From positions 172,513,863 to 172,577,862 of the forward strand of contig CM077116.1 of NCBI GenBank assembly GCA_039619475.1: 64,000 nucleotides of DNA, given 5' to 3'. The stretch comes from Icerya purchasi. Its lineage: Eukaryota; Arthropoda; Insecta; Hemiptera; Monophlebidae. The translations under genes and the position numbers were made by a program. The stretch's first letter is position 1; each line of letters starts with the position of its first letter. Shown here in pieces: positions 36,947 to 48,818 of the stretch. Below the pieces are notes generated by a model. That model worked only from the letters and a program-made list of their open reading frames with translations, was not told the origin of the DNA and ran no database searches.

Positions 36947-37029
36947 CTTTTTACGCGGCGAACAATTTCGATTTTAATTGTTTCCTTCCGGGCCCGGGGA
37001 TTGGCCGCGTTTTCACGCAACGATGACTC

Positions 37030-37990
37030 ATTAAAGATTTACGCGCACACGACTAGATCGTCGTTCCAGCCAGCAGCTAAAACCTACACCCATGTCGGCG
37101 ACACAAGTTCCGTCCTTTTCCTTCATTCGACGGCGGCCGTCCGTCTGAACTTGCACGATGCGCACATTAGTGTCTGCACTAGGTCCAGGCGCGCTGCCGA
37201 GTAAATTTATTTCGTATAACGCGCTAAAGGAGCGCGAGACAAAAGTTTCTATCCGCGAATTATACGAAAGGAACGACACATACAGGGTTAATCCTTGCGC
37301 CGAGCGACCTGCAGCTCGAGAGGGGCGGCGCGGGCTGGAAGCTTTTTAGCGGCCGTCCGTATCGCTAATAAATCTGCGCGCCCCGCGTTGGTCTGCGGCC
37401 GCTGGCGACGTCGACGACGCGGCTGTTGCAGAATTGCGGAATTGCAGAATTGCGGAATGGTGGAATGGCGGAATGGCGGCTTTACACAGATATGGACGAG
37501 AAAGATTAAAGGAATGTTGTTAATGAAAGGCGAAAACGCGTCAACTTTGAAACCCGGCAACCGGCGGGTGTAGCAGGTAATCATCAAACGCAGACCGACA
37601 TGGCTGCCAGGAGCGCTCCAGTCTCTCTATATTAATTATAGCGAGACTTCGTCCGACTGGAAATATCCAACGCGGCCTCTGAAAGGCCTTGCCCGAAAAC
37701 TAAATCTCTCATTTTCCATCTCTCCGTTTTTAACTGTTCCAAAGTGTCGCCTAAGCCTTTCTCCGGCGCCGAAGCCCGGTCGCCGCTATATTTTGATAAG
37801 CCGCGCGCCGGTTATTAAAACTGTCCCGAACAACATTTTTCGGCGTAGAAGCCCTTCCCGTCGCGGCGAACTGCGCTGCTGCGCGCATTTATCACTGCTA
37901 TCGTGAGCTTAATTCTTTAAAAATCACCAACGGCCGACCCCAGCCGCCGCCACTAATAAGCTCGCTTCGAAGCCGCTGCATTAAATTAAG
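37030..37990. other. CpG-rich block, possible host regulatory or exon DNA
   Basis: Many CG dinucleotides and GC-rich words (gcggccgctggcgacgtcga) contrast with the AT-rich surroundings. Overlapping open frames on both strands (37,031-37,587) have no recognised domain. A 9-bp repeat (gaattgcgg-like units) lies at about 37,428-37,481. It could be a promoter or first exon of a host gene outside the window; I cannot tell. Confidence 0.4.
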
Positions 37991-38357
37991 TCTCGCAATC
38001 GGTAAAATGGCCAATGAATGTAGGAACGGCGTATCTTCGACGACAGTGTAACAAATTTTTTCCCCGAAAATACGTTTTCTTCATGATTCGTCGAATACAG
38101 CATATATTAACAGATTCTGTAATTACGATAAACCGTCTGCGAGAGAGATATCCTCGAATGGTCATAGGTCCCTGCTGAAGAGAGTTATCGGATTGATAAT
38201 TTTGGAGGTCAATGGATGCACCAGAGAACACATTCGTGACTGAAGTTTCAGATCACTCAGCCGATTAGTTTTTGAGAAACTCCCTTTTAGCGGAAATACG
38301 GTTAATTTTTCTATTCTCGAGCGCGAGTTGACCGATTTTCTTAATTCTTCACTATCA

Positions 38358-38598
38358 CATGGGCATCTTAGAAAAAAAATGAACAAACCCCTCCCATCAT
38401 ATTTCACCCTCCAAATTTACAACATTGTTCGTGTTGTTTGCCAATGAAAGTCGATGAGCATAAAAATGAAACTGACTTTTTTAGGTGTATTTTAAACGGA
38501 TCCCTCGAAGTGGATTGTGAAATTAAGCTTTTCATAATGTACTAAGAGCCCAGTGGCACTAATGAGAGTAGCCGGGCCAGTTCTTTTCTAGTTGGAAT
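38358..38598 (-). mobile_element. SINE family A-like 3' part, left arm, outer copy
   Basis: Reverse orientation. Matches 39,350-39,585 of the inner SINE from 'ttggaat' to 'catgggcatcttag'. The body block (ctctcattagtgccactgggct, ttaatttcacaatccacttcg) is related to the SINE at 35,588-35,859. The tRNA-like head is missing. Together with the next copy it forms a 240-bp inverted repeat within the arm. Confidence 0.7.
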
Positions 38599-39187
38599 TT
38601 TCGTTGACACGTGTTATAGTTTTTTATTTAGTGGTCACTTGAAGAATATCAATCGTCTACTTCAGTAAAATCTATGCTGCGAAATTCTTTTCCCCGCGTT
38701 CACATTGCCCGACGAAAGTAGCGCCAAAGGAATTTTTTCGTATTCTCAATAAAGCAAACGCGGTTATTTCGAATTTATTTCGAATTTCCCCACGTCCGTG
38801 CACCATTCGAAAACCACGCAGTGCAGCATTCTTTCGCTCTTTTTAATAATTTTGAGCGAGTGGTCAGCTGAAATTGTCTCTTTCAAATCTGAGGAGAAAG
38901 GCTATAGGTAGATAAGAATGGTAAATTTGCTCCGGAGGGCTCTATCGAAGGTTGATATTTGGGCGGTAAGTGAGTGGGTGCCACCAAGGAACATCCATGA
39001 CAGAGAAGTTTAAGATAACCAGCATATATGTGGAATGTAAACATTGTATATCATAAATAACTTCATTTTCGATAAAACTTTTACTTGCCCTACTTTTTTG
39101 CCAGTTTCGACCATGACCCGCCCCAATTATTATTATTATTTTTCTTTTCTTTAATCAAAATATATGTTATTTAGGGATCTGTCTATG
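38599..39187. other. Host-like CpG-containing DNA between the SINEs, left arm
   Basis: Contains CpG-bearing words (ttccccgcgttcac, cgacgaaagtagcgcc) like the unique flanks and unlike the polymerase-bearing DNA. No gene. Its mirror is 59,062-59,650. Confidence 0.5.
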
Positions 39188-39585
39188 AGAGCGCGGTAGC
39201 CTACTAGTGGTTAACACGCTTGGCTACTATGATGACATCGAGACTTGTCTCGTTCCAGATCCGAATCCGAATCGTTCCCAAGTTTATACCTAATCTGAAA
39301 CTGAATATTGGTTATACTAGAGAAATCTGGTAAAGTGAAGACGGATTCCAAGTAGAAAATAACTGGCTCGGCTACTCTCATTAGTGCAACTGGGCTCTTA
39401 GTACATTATGAAAAGCTTAATTTCACAATCCACTTCGAAGGATCCGTTTAAAATACACCTAAAAAAGTCAGTTTCATTTTTATGCTCATCGACTTTCATT
39501 GGCAAACAATACGAACAATGCTGTAAATTTGGAGGGTGAAATATGATGGGAGGGGTTTGTTCATTTTTTTTCTAAGATGCCCATG
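39188..39585 (+). mobile_element. SINE family A-like, left arm, inner copy with tRNA head
   Basis: The head 'gcggtagcctactagtggtta' gives an A-box-like region. The B box is degenerate (about 39,238-39,262). The shared body (ctctcattagtgcaactggg) follows, then a longer 3' part absent from the 35,588 copy. It ends at 'gatgcccatg' (39,585), which is also where CpG-poor AT-rich DNA begins. Confidence 0.7.
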
Positions 39586-39939
39586 TTGTAAAAGTAGATA
39601 GGAAACCTGCGTTCTAGGAGAAGAGCCAATCAGGAGCGAGTATTTAGTCACATGACCACGTCCCTTTTTACTCAACTAATCAAGAGTCAATACATAATCA
39701 AATGACTACACCGTTTTTACATCAAACCGTCCAGTAAGAGTTCAACACCGCACCGCCATATTCTACTCCAATCGCATCCTTCTGCTTGCTACATCCTCAC
39801 TGTTACAAACTAATAACCATATACCTCAACATCCACCACACACAAATCAACCAACCGCTTTTCTCTGTAGATATCTATGCATGAAGGCTTTCGCTCAGCA
39901 CAACACTTGTCCAGTATAGAGATTGAGAGCAGGCTTTAA

Positions 39940-40470
39940 CCAGCCACTTATAATTTTGCTAACCTGTACTGAGTTGCTCAGTGTATTTAGATTTTTGCAT
40001 GTGTGTTGATGATACATTTATCACTGTTTGACCAATGTAATAATTTATTAACCAGTACTAATTGTTTCTGGCTGTGTATGCTCTGAGAATATGTTCTAGT
40101 GTTATCCAGCCACTCATAATTTTTCTAACTTGTACTCAGTTGCTTAGTGTATTTAGATGCTTGCATGTGTGTTGTTGCATTTATAATTGTCTGACCAATG
40201 TAATAATCTGCTAACTGGTACTAGCTTTTCGCATTTCCATTTATATTGAGATTATATTTTATTATTAACCACTCACCCTTAAAACTTTTTCTAACCTATA
40301 CTGAGTTGCTTAGTGTATTTGATGCTTGCATGTGTGCTGATGATGCATTTATCATTGTTTGACTAATGTAATAATTTATTAACTGGTACTAATTGTTTCT
40401 GGTTGTGTATGCTTTGAGAATATGTTCTAGTGTTAACCAGCCACTCATAATTTTTCTAATCCACACCAAA
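39940..40470. repeat. ~166-bp tandem repeat, 3.2 copies, left arm
   Basis: Unit starts at about 39,940, 40,106, 40,268 and 40,437 share 'ccactcataatttttctaa', 'gttgcttagtgtatttaga', 'tgcttgcatgtgtg', 'ccaatgtaataat' and, in most, 'gagaatatgttctagtgtta'. Units differ at many sites, so the array is older than the palindrome. There are no open frames. Confidence 0.85.
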
Positions 40471-41519
40471 TCTGATGTGTTTGTATAATTTAAAAGGTAC
40501 ATTAATGTATGTCTAACCAAAAAATAAAAATAAACACTGAACTAATGTTTTATGAGGGGGAGTGTTTCAACCTCTAGAATTTGGGGGTACTTCACGTTTA
40601 TTCAGCCAAACAATCACAGTACTAACCCTTTCTGACCCATTTGTTTCCAGTGAGATGCTTTGCATATGAGTAATCAAAGTAGATGATTGAGAAAAAAGAA
40701 ACTGATTAGAACACTAACTTGTGTATTATTATTCATATATCTCAATTGCTTTTGATGTATGTTGAACATACTATTTAATTACATATAACTCTATATTATT
40801 TTCAGCATATGAGAGTTAGAACTTACCATCACAATAACATGTGTGTGGAGCTTATATGCTTACATATGTGTGATGTACTATAAATGTGTACACATGTGCA
40901 TGTGTGTGAGTGAATGAGCGTGTGTGCAGTGTAATGGTGTGCATGTGATGTAACAATGATGATGATGATGATGATGTTGATGTGTTTATGTATGTGACCA
41001 TGTATGTGCGTGCATACATTTTCTAATGTAATGAAACAATATTTAACTCCCAAAAATTACCAATCATAACAGATTTGATGCAACCCTGGTAATATACAGC
41101 TGTTTAGTATGAATTTAAATTAGAAAATCAAATCGATTGTAAGCATTCAGATACTGAAGAGTTACTCACGTCTGTTGGTGTAATCGTTTACTGTATAACA
41201 ACAATGTATAAGAACTAATTTTGTTTGATCACATTATAACTACTAATGCAATGAGCACAATGAATAATTTAATTACCAAGTAGTATTCATAAGCTTGATG
41301 AGACACAGCTTCCTCCTCTCACATAAATTCTATTATTTTGACAAACACAATCACAACTCAGAAATTCTATTAATCACATTTTCTCAACCTAATAAAGCCA
41401 TTGCTTGAATAACCCATCTCCTTTGTTGCACTAATACATCTATTAGGATATAAGAACTATAAATTTCTGCAGCACAACTCCAAACGTTATAAACAGGGAT
41501 TAGATAAATCTGGTATCAT
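40471..41519. other. CpG-poor non-coding DNA downstream of left polB array
   Basis: AT-rich with TG/CA-rich runs and a short (ATG)n run at about 40,955-40,975. The 74-codon minus-strand frame at 40,829-41,053 is a low-complexity His/Ile/Thr product. The mirror is 56,730-57,778. Confidence 0.5.
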
Positions 41520-41830
41520 AGAAAAAATGCTCAATTTAAACTAAAATCACTCTTTTCATACAAATTGCACCATTTAAGGCTATAACACTCACATTTTAGT
41601 ACAAAACATTGAATTGTAAAGGAATCAATCCATTGTACACAAAATACCCCCATTTTAGGTGCAAACTATCAATCTATGGTAAAATATCACAATTTAATAC
41701 AAATATCATCATTTTAGATAGAAAACAATAAACTTTAATGGAAAATAATACATCCTAGGGAAAAGCACTAAATTTTTACTACATACATACTCTTTAATTA
41801 AAAATAATATAATCTCTATACACCTTGTAT
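41520..41830. repeat. Degenerate short-period repeat downstream of polymerase, left arm
   Basis: 'cattttag-tacaaa'-like motifs recur at about 58-bp steps (near 41,593, 41,652, 41,711), alternating with 'caatttaa/atggtaaa' motifs half a period away. The region reads as a decayed array. No coding sense. Confidence 0.5.
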
Positions 41831-41913
41831 AAGTTTATACACACTATTTTAGGCCTCTACACATTCCCAAATCTAACAAATTAAAAAAATAAAAACAATT
41901 GTTAATAGAAAAT

Positions 41914-41919
41914 TTTATT
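41914..41919 (-). terminator. polB polyadenylation signal, left arm
   Basis: Mirror of 56,330-56,335 (TTTATT on the plus strand). Confidence 0.55.
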
Positions 41920-41985
41920 ACATAGTAAAATTAAAAATATACAATGTCTAAATTATACTTAATAATAATCCACAGCTCCATGTAA

Positions 41986-44900
41986 TCATGCAATATACAT
42001 ATTTCCATTTAATATACACGCTCTTAGTTCAGCTAAAACATCATTAAAATTTGTATGGAATTGATTATACATAGAATTTCCATAAGCTATTGTATCTACA
42101 TTATTACTACATATTATTCTTTTATCATCATTACCACTTAATACTACTTTATTCTGTTCTAGGGTATACAGTATATGTTGACGACTTTGAATATTGTAAT
42201 ATGTCTTATAATTATCACATAATTTCCCACACACACCATTCACACAATTATAATAATCTATGAAATTAAGTTCTTTCTTAATTATAGAAGACTGTACACC
42301 TTTACATTTTTTTTATTTCTCTACTATCAATAATACTTATAGAATACATTTTTGGACGCAATCCAACAAATTCACTAATTGGAGTGCCATTTAATTCATC
42401 CTTAAATACACCAAGCTTTTTTTTATTTTCTAATGAATAACATGGGTGACTTTTTGGATAATCACTTGTATCAAAATACTGAACATTATCTTTAATATCT
42501 TTATAAAAATCAAGTGTTTTAAGTTCATAAATAAGTGAATCAGTATCACAGTATAAAAGATTAATATTCTTATACATTTTACTCATTATGTTGTAATGAA
42601 AATCAAACATTTTTAATTTGCTAATATCTAAAATAGACATACCAATGTAAATAGGCTTATTAAATTTAATTGTTGAAGGATTTAAATGTACCGCAGCCAA
42701 TAATGGTTGCTCACTAAATATTGTTCGATCCTTAAAATTACTTTTTCCAACCAGTTTAGTAAATTTTACTTCATTTATAATAAGCTGCATATTAATTCTA
42801 TGTCTAACATTTTCCATCATTTTGCCAAAAACACTGTTATTCATAAGCTTCCAATAGTTCTTCTCAAACTCATTGGTAGCCTACTTCCACTGTAGAGTGT
42901 TTAAATCAATGTAAGGCTTCAACCATGCCGACTGATTGAAACAAATGACACGATGTACACATTGTAATTTTAGTCCTAATTCAATTGCCTGTTTAAGATT
43001 TCTATAGTGAATAATATAGTTGTACTTATTTTCTAATGTATTAACTAATTTCACACATTTTCTAATTGATTTAGCCTCGGGGCATAGTGGTAAATCATTG
43101 TGTGCTAAATGTAAATCTGCTGGATACTCCAAATCCACATCGAGCATATAACCAATGGATCCATCATCAGCTATCTCCATAATATTTAATTCTGTTATTT
43201 CTTTCTGGCTAAGCCATCTGAAACCATTCATAGGGAGAGGTTCACTCATGGCCCAACCATAGAGGTTATTTGCATCCAAATATGCTATGAAAGTGTTATC
43301 TGTACCATTTCTACCATCATTATCATCATTACTGTAACTATTATTACAACTGTTAGTGTATGAATTGTCCGCCTTAGCATAACGTTTCACACGCTAACAC
43401 ATACCACCATGTATTCCAGCTTCAAAGAATAAAACCATATCATAATCAGTTAGGAGCTCCAATTGAACCTTTGTCAACTTCAACATTGCTTGAAATGCCA
43501 ATCCAGGAGCAGTAAAACTCCATGCAGGATCCAATTTGTAAATTTTATAGCAAACGCTTCTGAAGTTTTCAAAAACATCAGCCAGTAGAAGTACATCTGT
43601 CTTTAGATATATATCACTATACTCCCCGAGTGTTTGAACATTTAATGCATCCCACACATTTAATGCATGTGAGTAATCTTCTTCACTAATATTTGATTTT
43701 GTCAGGGAATTATAGAAATGCTCCTTTTCAGGTAAACTTGTTTCATCCAATTTTTCCCATGATGACACATATGAATAAGGGAAAACACCCTTTCTACGAA
43801 ATAAAGGAAGTAAATCAGGCGATGCAATGTTTCTGATTGTATGATGGAGCAAACCATCAGGTAAATAACTAGCTAGCTTCTCAAGGCTTGACACCATGAA
43901 ACGGAATGTATCTATGAATCGTATTTTCATTTTTTCTGAAATGCGCTTTGAAAATGATATGTAGCGTTCTTCACTATTCGGTATCACCTCGATGTCCTGA
44001 TCATCATACGCCAAATCCCTAATGAATAAATGAGCGTCATATCCACTCAGATTATGAATAAATACAGGAACAAAGTTAGGAAGCTGGTATTCTAAATTAC
44101 ATTTTGAATGAGCCGCACCTCGAAATTTCCCAGTTAGATGACAATGATCTGCGACTTTATCATTATTTAGAGGTTCTTCACAAATGTGACACACTGATGA
44201 AGCATTCATATTCTTCCAAATCCTCAGACGTCCACTGCAACGGAATGTTTTTCTAATAAATCTTTTCTATTTTTCGCACATCTTCCACTAGCCAATCACA
44301 GAATTTTCTAGTTGCATTACGGCCACGATACGTTTTAGGCTCCAATGTAACATTAAACCTGGCACCTTCTTCACATCTCGACACAATATAGTAACAAAAG
44401 CTAAACGCTTCATGCTGTTGTATAGGAATAGTACCAGATGTATTTTGAGACTTGTTTTGAATATTACCACATGAACCATCTTCCATGCATTGCCGCTTAC
44501 ATTTCTGCATACTTCCTTCCTGATGCTGGTTTTTTCGACGCTTACCACCAATTTCTATATCGTCATCATCATTATCACTAATAATTTCTCCATCATTGAC
44601 ATCATTATCATATGATTCATCGTTTAGAGGCTTCAGGATACACTCGAAGTCAGCAAATATAATAAATGGTATAAATTCTTGCTGTTTATATTGTTGGAAT
44701 TTCAATATTTTATTCTCCTCCATTGGCATAACAACTGTAGTAGGAGTATTGATGGAGCAACGTTGTATATGAGCTAGGTATTTGGCATGATCTTGGACAT
44801 ACCATAAGCAACGACGGCATATAAACATTTGCTAGTGGTCTTTAGTAATCTGACTTCTCACAAGCTTCCCCAAATTTTTTATCCAGCAGTAATGTGATTT

Positions 44901-45692
44901 ATCGCCTTCGGTTATTAGTAGTAAGTCAGTATGATCTTTTTGTTCAATCTTTGTGATTCGAAGGGGGTATACAATATTTTTCTCATCCAAACCATATACA
45001 TTAACAGATGATCGAGGGTTATTCTTTTCAAATATGGACACATCGTCCAATGATGTAGGAAAAGATATACCACTCCAATTGTATTTCTTTAACAATGATG
45101 TATTCCGCACATAATTGCTTGCATATTCTGGATGATTCACCTTAATATATTTTGTCAACATAGAATATTTGAAACACATTTGATCTATGTTTTTCACATT
45201 AATAACAGCCTTTTTTACTGCAACTGATTTAGGAAGTGGAATATAAGATGATGCACGGCTTAGAATGTTCCGATGATTGAGACGAATTTCGAGGTATGCA
45301 ATTTTCATTAATGACCAGCCAGATCCCGTCGCATGTTCCAACTTATCAACAAGACTGATGATTTTTCTACAATCCTCCTTGTACCATTCAGAAATATCAG
45401 CACCGCGAGTGAGTAGCTGTGCATTGGTTGGGAAGTGAAATGGCCTAACATTCCAATCTGCAAGCCCAACTCCTCTCTTAAATGAACATCGTAATGTTAG
45501 ATTTACTTTTATTCCAACACCGATTCTTTTCTTAATTATCTCGATCACTGTAGAAGTATTATTAGACAAGTAATTTGCAATATCCATCTGGCATTTATTA
45601 TTGTTTACAATACGATATGTTGCAAAACGGTTGGGATAACGCTTGCTAACATTTTGAATAGAAATATCATGTTGTACAACCGCTGACGACAT
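41986..45692 (-). pseudogene. polB: Protein-primed DNA polymerase B (Polinton-type), left copy, interrupted
   Basis: Mirror of the right copy at 52,557-56,263, with the same breaks. It would be a family B DNA polymerase with 3'-5' exonuclease, of the kind that starts synthesis on a terminal protein and copies linear viral or transposon DNA in the nucleus. Three residue differences from the right copy lie in the frame: Ser for Leu (45,010), Thr for Ala (44,741) and Trp for Arg (42,889). In-frame TAG codons are at 44,832-44,834, 44,251-44,253, 43,394-43,396 and 42,881-42,883. A frame change lies near 44,207 and another in an A run near 42,310. TATA boxes lie upstream (45,814-45,822 and 45,946-45,954) and a polyadenylation signal downstream. 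Motif positions follow from 98,249 minus those of the right copy. Confidence 0.9.
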
Positions 45693-45735
45693 TCTTATAA
45701 ATAATTTTAAATCCAATTACAAATTAAAGCAAGAC

Positions 45736-45985
45736 AAATTTAAACGCAGGAGAAAACACGTCTGATCACTTCAGTGGTCAGCACACAAATCAACAAATAC
45801 CTTGCTGACACCTCCTTTTATACTAAATTAATACAAAGAGTTGATGCAAAATAACTGGTATTAATTAAAACGAGTATAACTTGAGCATAGGAGAAAGACA
45901 TCTATAATCACTTCAATGGTCAACAATTGAATCAATAAATAACTTCTTTTTATACAAAACCACACAAAGACTTGACGAAAAGTAA
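45736..45985 (-). promoter_or_regulatory. Duplicated TATA promoter of left polB
   Basis: Mirror of 52,264-52,513. TATA boxes at 45,814-45,822 (proximal) and 45,946-45,954 (distal), read on the minus strand. Confidence 0.7.
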
Positions 45986-48818
45986 CTTATATTAATTGTT
46001 TAAACATAAATAATGTTGAAGATGGCATATTATTTATTATCCCCAAAGGGAATTTCACTTGAAGTTTAAAAACTAAAAGCAAAATTAAAAAGCTAACCAA
46101 CTTTAACATTATATACTTTTCATGAATATCATTGAAACATTACTGCACTTAATTACACATGTCCCTGCCTGCTATAGATTCTGTCATATATCCACATCAT
46201 CCTATAATATTTGCATAGTGAACATTTACTCCAGAAGACTTTACATAGATAGGACGAAAATATTCAAATTAGTGAGAATTCCGCAGACCAGATATGCATC
46301 GCAATAATTGCTAGCAGATGAACATGCACATAGAATCCATCTGTGTGTGGAAAGAGGAATTATTAAACTCCAGAGTGGTGAGATTTATGCGTAACTCAGA
46401 GACGTTAACCAGCATCACTTCATTAAACATGATTAAAAAAAAAAAAAAATAGAAAATTGCTGCGGAGAAAATTTAAAAGAAAATATATAAAACATTGGGG
46501 AAATCGCAGGACTGATACAAGAGAAATAGTGAAAATTAGATAGAGACAATTCTAAGTTAACACAATGGTTGAGAAAGCCAAATCAGTGAAAAATTGACGA
46601 AAGATGATGAAAAATTGAGAAAAATAGTTTAAAAGCACTTAAATGCATGAAAATAATGAGAAATAGCAGAAAATTGACTATAATTAGTGAAAACTGAGGA
46701 AAAGTGGTGTAAAAGTATTAAAGCATAAGAAAATAGTAAGAAATCTAAAGGAAATAGCTTATAACGCATTTTAATATGCGGTTTTTTGTTTAATGGACAC
46801 ACAATTTGAGTACAAGCTTAAGGTGGCAAGAGAAAATTTTATAATGAAATACTAGCGATAAACAAACAACTAACTTGACATGGAATAGGAAGAAAAATGA
46901 AGTTCGAAAAAAAACTCATTAGAATGTAACACAATTAGGCAAATAATGAGATAAATTTCAGCTTGAATGGATCGATACAAATTATTGATACCGCTGTACA
47001 AGTGTTATGGATTGTAAAATTATCAAAAAAAGAAGTTGCCAAAAGAAATTTTCACCCAAAAAGTTTATTAGGAGGAGTGTATCACTCCGTTTTTTAAAAT
47101 TAATAGCACACTGTCCGGCCAGTAATAAAGAAAAATAATTGTATTCTGCGGATGATAACTTTTAAATCTGTAAATGAGGTAATGGAAAATATTATAGTTT
47201 ACTATGAGCGAAACACTCTAAAGTCTCTGAGTCGATAATAATATATTTTTACATGAATAAACAAGAATAGAGGTAAAATACAGGATTAAAAGTTCTCACT
47301 ATTTAATTTCACAGAAAAGTGTATGATAAAATTAATACAAACGCAAAATATACGATAAAAATAAAAAAATTAATAATAACACACTAATACAATCTGCTAC
47401 AAAACTAGCGAGTCATAATAAAACCACCCGTTAGAAGAAATAGAACCTAGGAATGATGGATTTAACAACAAAAACAGTGAGTAGGGAGATTATATAAATA
47501 AATATAAATAATAATTCCAAAGTATTAAAACCTTGATAATACAATCAATTAGAAATATAATAAAAGCAATGAATAATAACAAATAACTATGAAGATAACA
47601 CTCTGAACTAAATTTAAAAAATAATAGACAAAGTTCACAAAATTCTGGAGATGGTAAATAAATTTCACGAATAATTCAAAATATGCCATAAGAATCCTCA
47701 GAAAAAGAAAAAAAAAACACAACCCTTCAATCGATTTTTTAGGCATAAGGTACGTTTCTTGATACCGGGTCACATATGGAGGATAAATATTAATCTAATT
47801 TTAACAAGATCAGCTGCAAAAAAAGAAAAAAAGATCGCAAACTTCAACTGATTAATCATAAAAATTAAATATACGATTTTGATTCAAAACACAATTTTAT
47901 AGCCAACTAGTAACGAAATAGGCATAAAATTAAATCTACAACCATCAACGAGCATTAAAAAAAAAAAAAGTACTTAAAGAGCTAAAATACCTTCAAAATA
48001 GTAATCGGAACATACATTAACAATAAAATGTAAACATGTAAAGTAGCGAAGCAGGAACAAAATGGAAAATAAAAACAAAACAGAGACGTAATTAAAATTA
48101 AATAAAAGAACGTACAATACAAAAAAAAAAAAGAAAACAAAGAGTCGATAAAGATCGCGAAAATACAGAATAAACACAAAAGAACTTGGATCTGAAAGGT
48201 GAAATATAAGCAATTACAAATTATTTAACATATCAAAATTAAAAGACCAACAAGCGGAACAATAAATAAGGAATACACACAACACACTTGATGTAAATTA
48301 GATAAAATAAAATACAGACAAAGATAAAAATCAAAATAAATTTTTAAAACTCCGATTGATTTAACTTCTAACAAACATTTAAAATTTCTTATAATATTAT
48401 AAAGATCGTGTCCGCAAACACTACAATTACACACGAAAATCGAAAAAAGTAATACAAAACAGACATATCGAAAGAAGCAAAAAAAAAAAAAAATGAGAAT
48501 AAAATCGATTAGTCAAAATTCATAGGAAAAAACAAATTATTTACTCCAGTTAAAATCCTTAATAAACAGCTGAAAATAACAATATACATTACTTAAAACT
48601 GATTATTATTTAATAAATAACAAATATTCTAAATTTATTATAATATTATAAAGATCACAAAAAAAAAAACAAAATCGCAAAAGATCGCACTTAGATAAAT
48701 TACATCATTCGCACAGAAAAATAAAAATAAACAACACTGGAGAAGACGAAAATAATAGAACAAACCGATCGAGCACCTTGTTCACTCACACAAACACACA
48801 CTAACATAGTAGTGTCTT
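45986..48818. other. AT-rich non-coding inner part of left arm
   Basis: Small open frames (46,122-46,307; 47,549-47,773; 47,974-48,213; 48,225-48,434) are Phe/Leu/Ile-rich and unrecognised. The segment at 46,500-46,760 is a degenerate 'gaaaat-gtgaaa' repeat. An 18-nt word 'tataatattataaagatc' occurs twice, about 249 bp apart (near 48,390 and 48,639), the trace of an old duplication. Confidence 0.6.

Larger units (their letters stand above)
38200..48818 (-). repeat. Left arm of giant palindrome (10,619 bp)
   Basis: Position x pairs with 98,249-x in the right arm. I checked this sum at the outer end (38,221 with 60,028), the polymerase frames, the 166-bp array, the polyadenylation signals and the inner end (48,811-48,818 with 49,431-49,438). 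It never shifts, so there is no net indel, even across A/T runs. By eye I found five substitutions: 42,889/55,360, 44,741/53,508, 45,010/53,239, 46,159/52,090 and 48,689/49,560. From outside in the arm holds: host-like DNA, two inverted SINEs, a tandem array, degenerate repeats, DNA polymerase B, its promoter, and about 2.9 kb of AT-rich non-coding DNA. Confidence 0.95.

Noticed and set aside
36739..37020. 93-codon repeat protein on the minus strand
   Set aside because: A product of the 60-bp minisatellite, open on both strands.
38358..39585. A 1.2-kb DNA transposon with 240-bp terminal inverted repeats
   Set aside because: The inverted repeats are opposed SINE-related copies: one has a tRNA-like head, and the shared body matches the SINE at 35,588-35,859. 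No transposase or target duplication was seen.
40829..41053. 74-codon His/Ile-rich protein (and its mirror at 57,196-57,420)
   Set aside because: Translation of ATG and TG/CA low-complexity DNA. No codon constraint is apparent.
42302..45716. Five or six separate small genes on the minus strand (and mirror copies)
   Set aside because: They are consecutive pieces of one DNA polymerase B, split by TAG codons and two frame changes.
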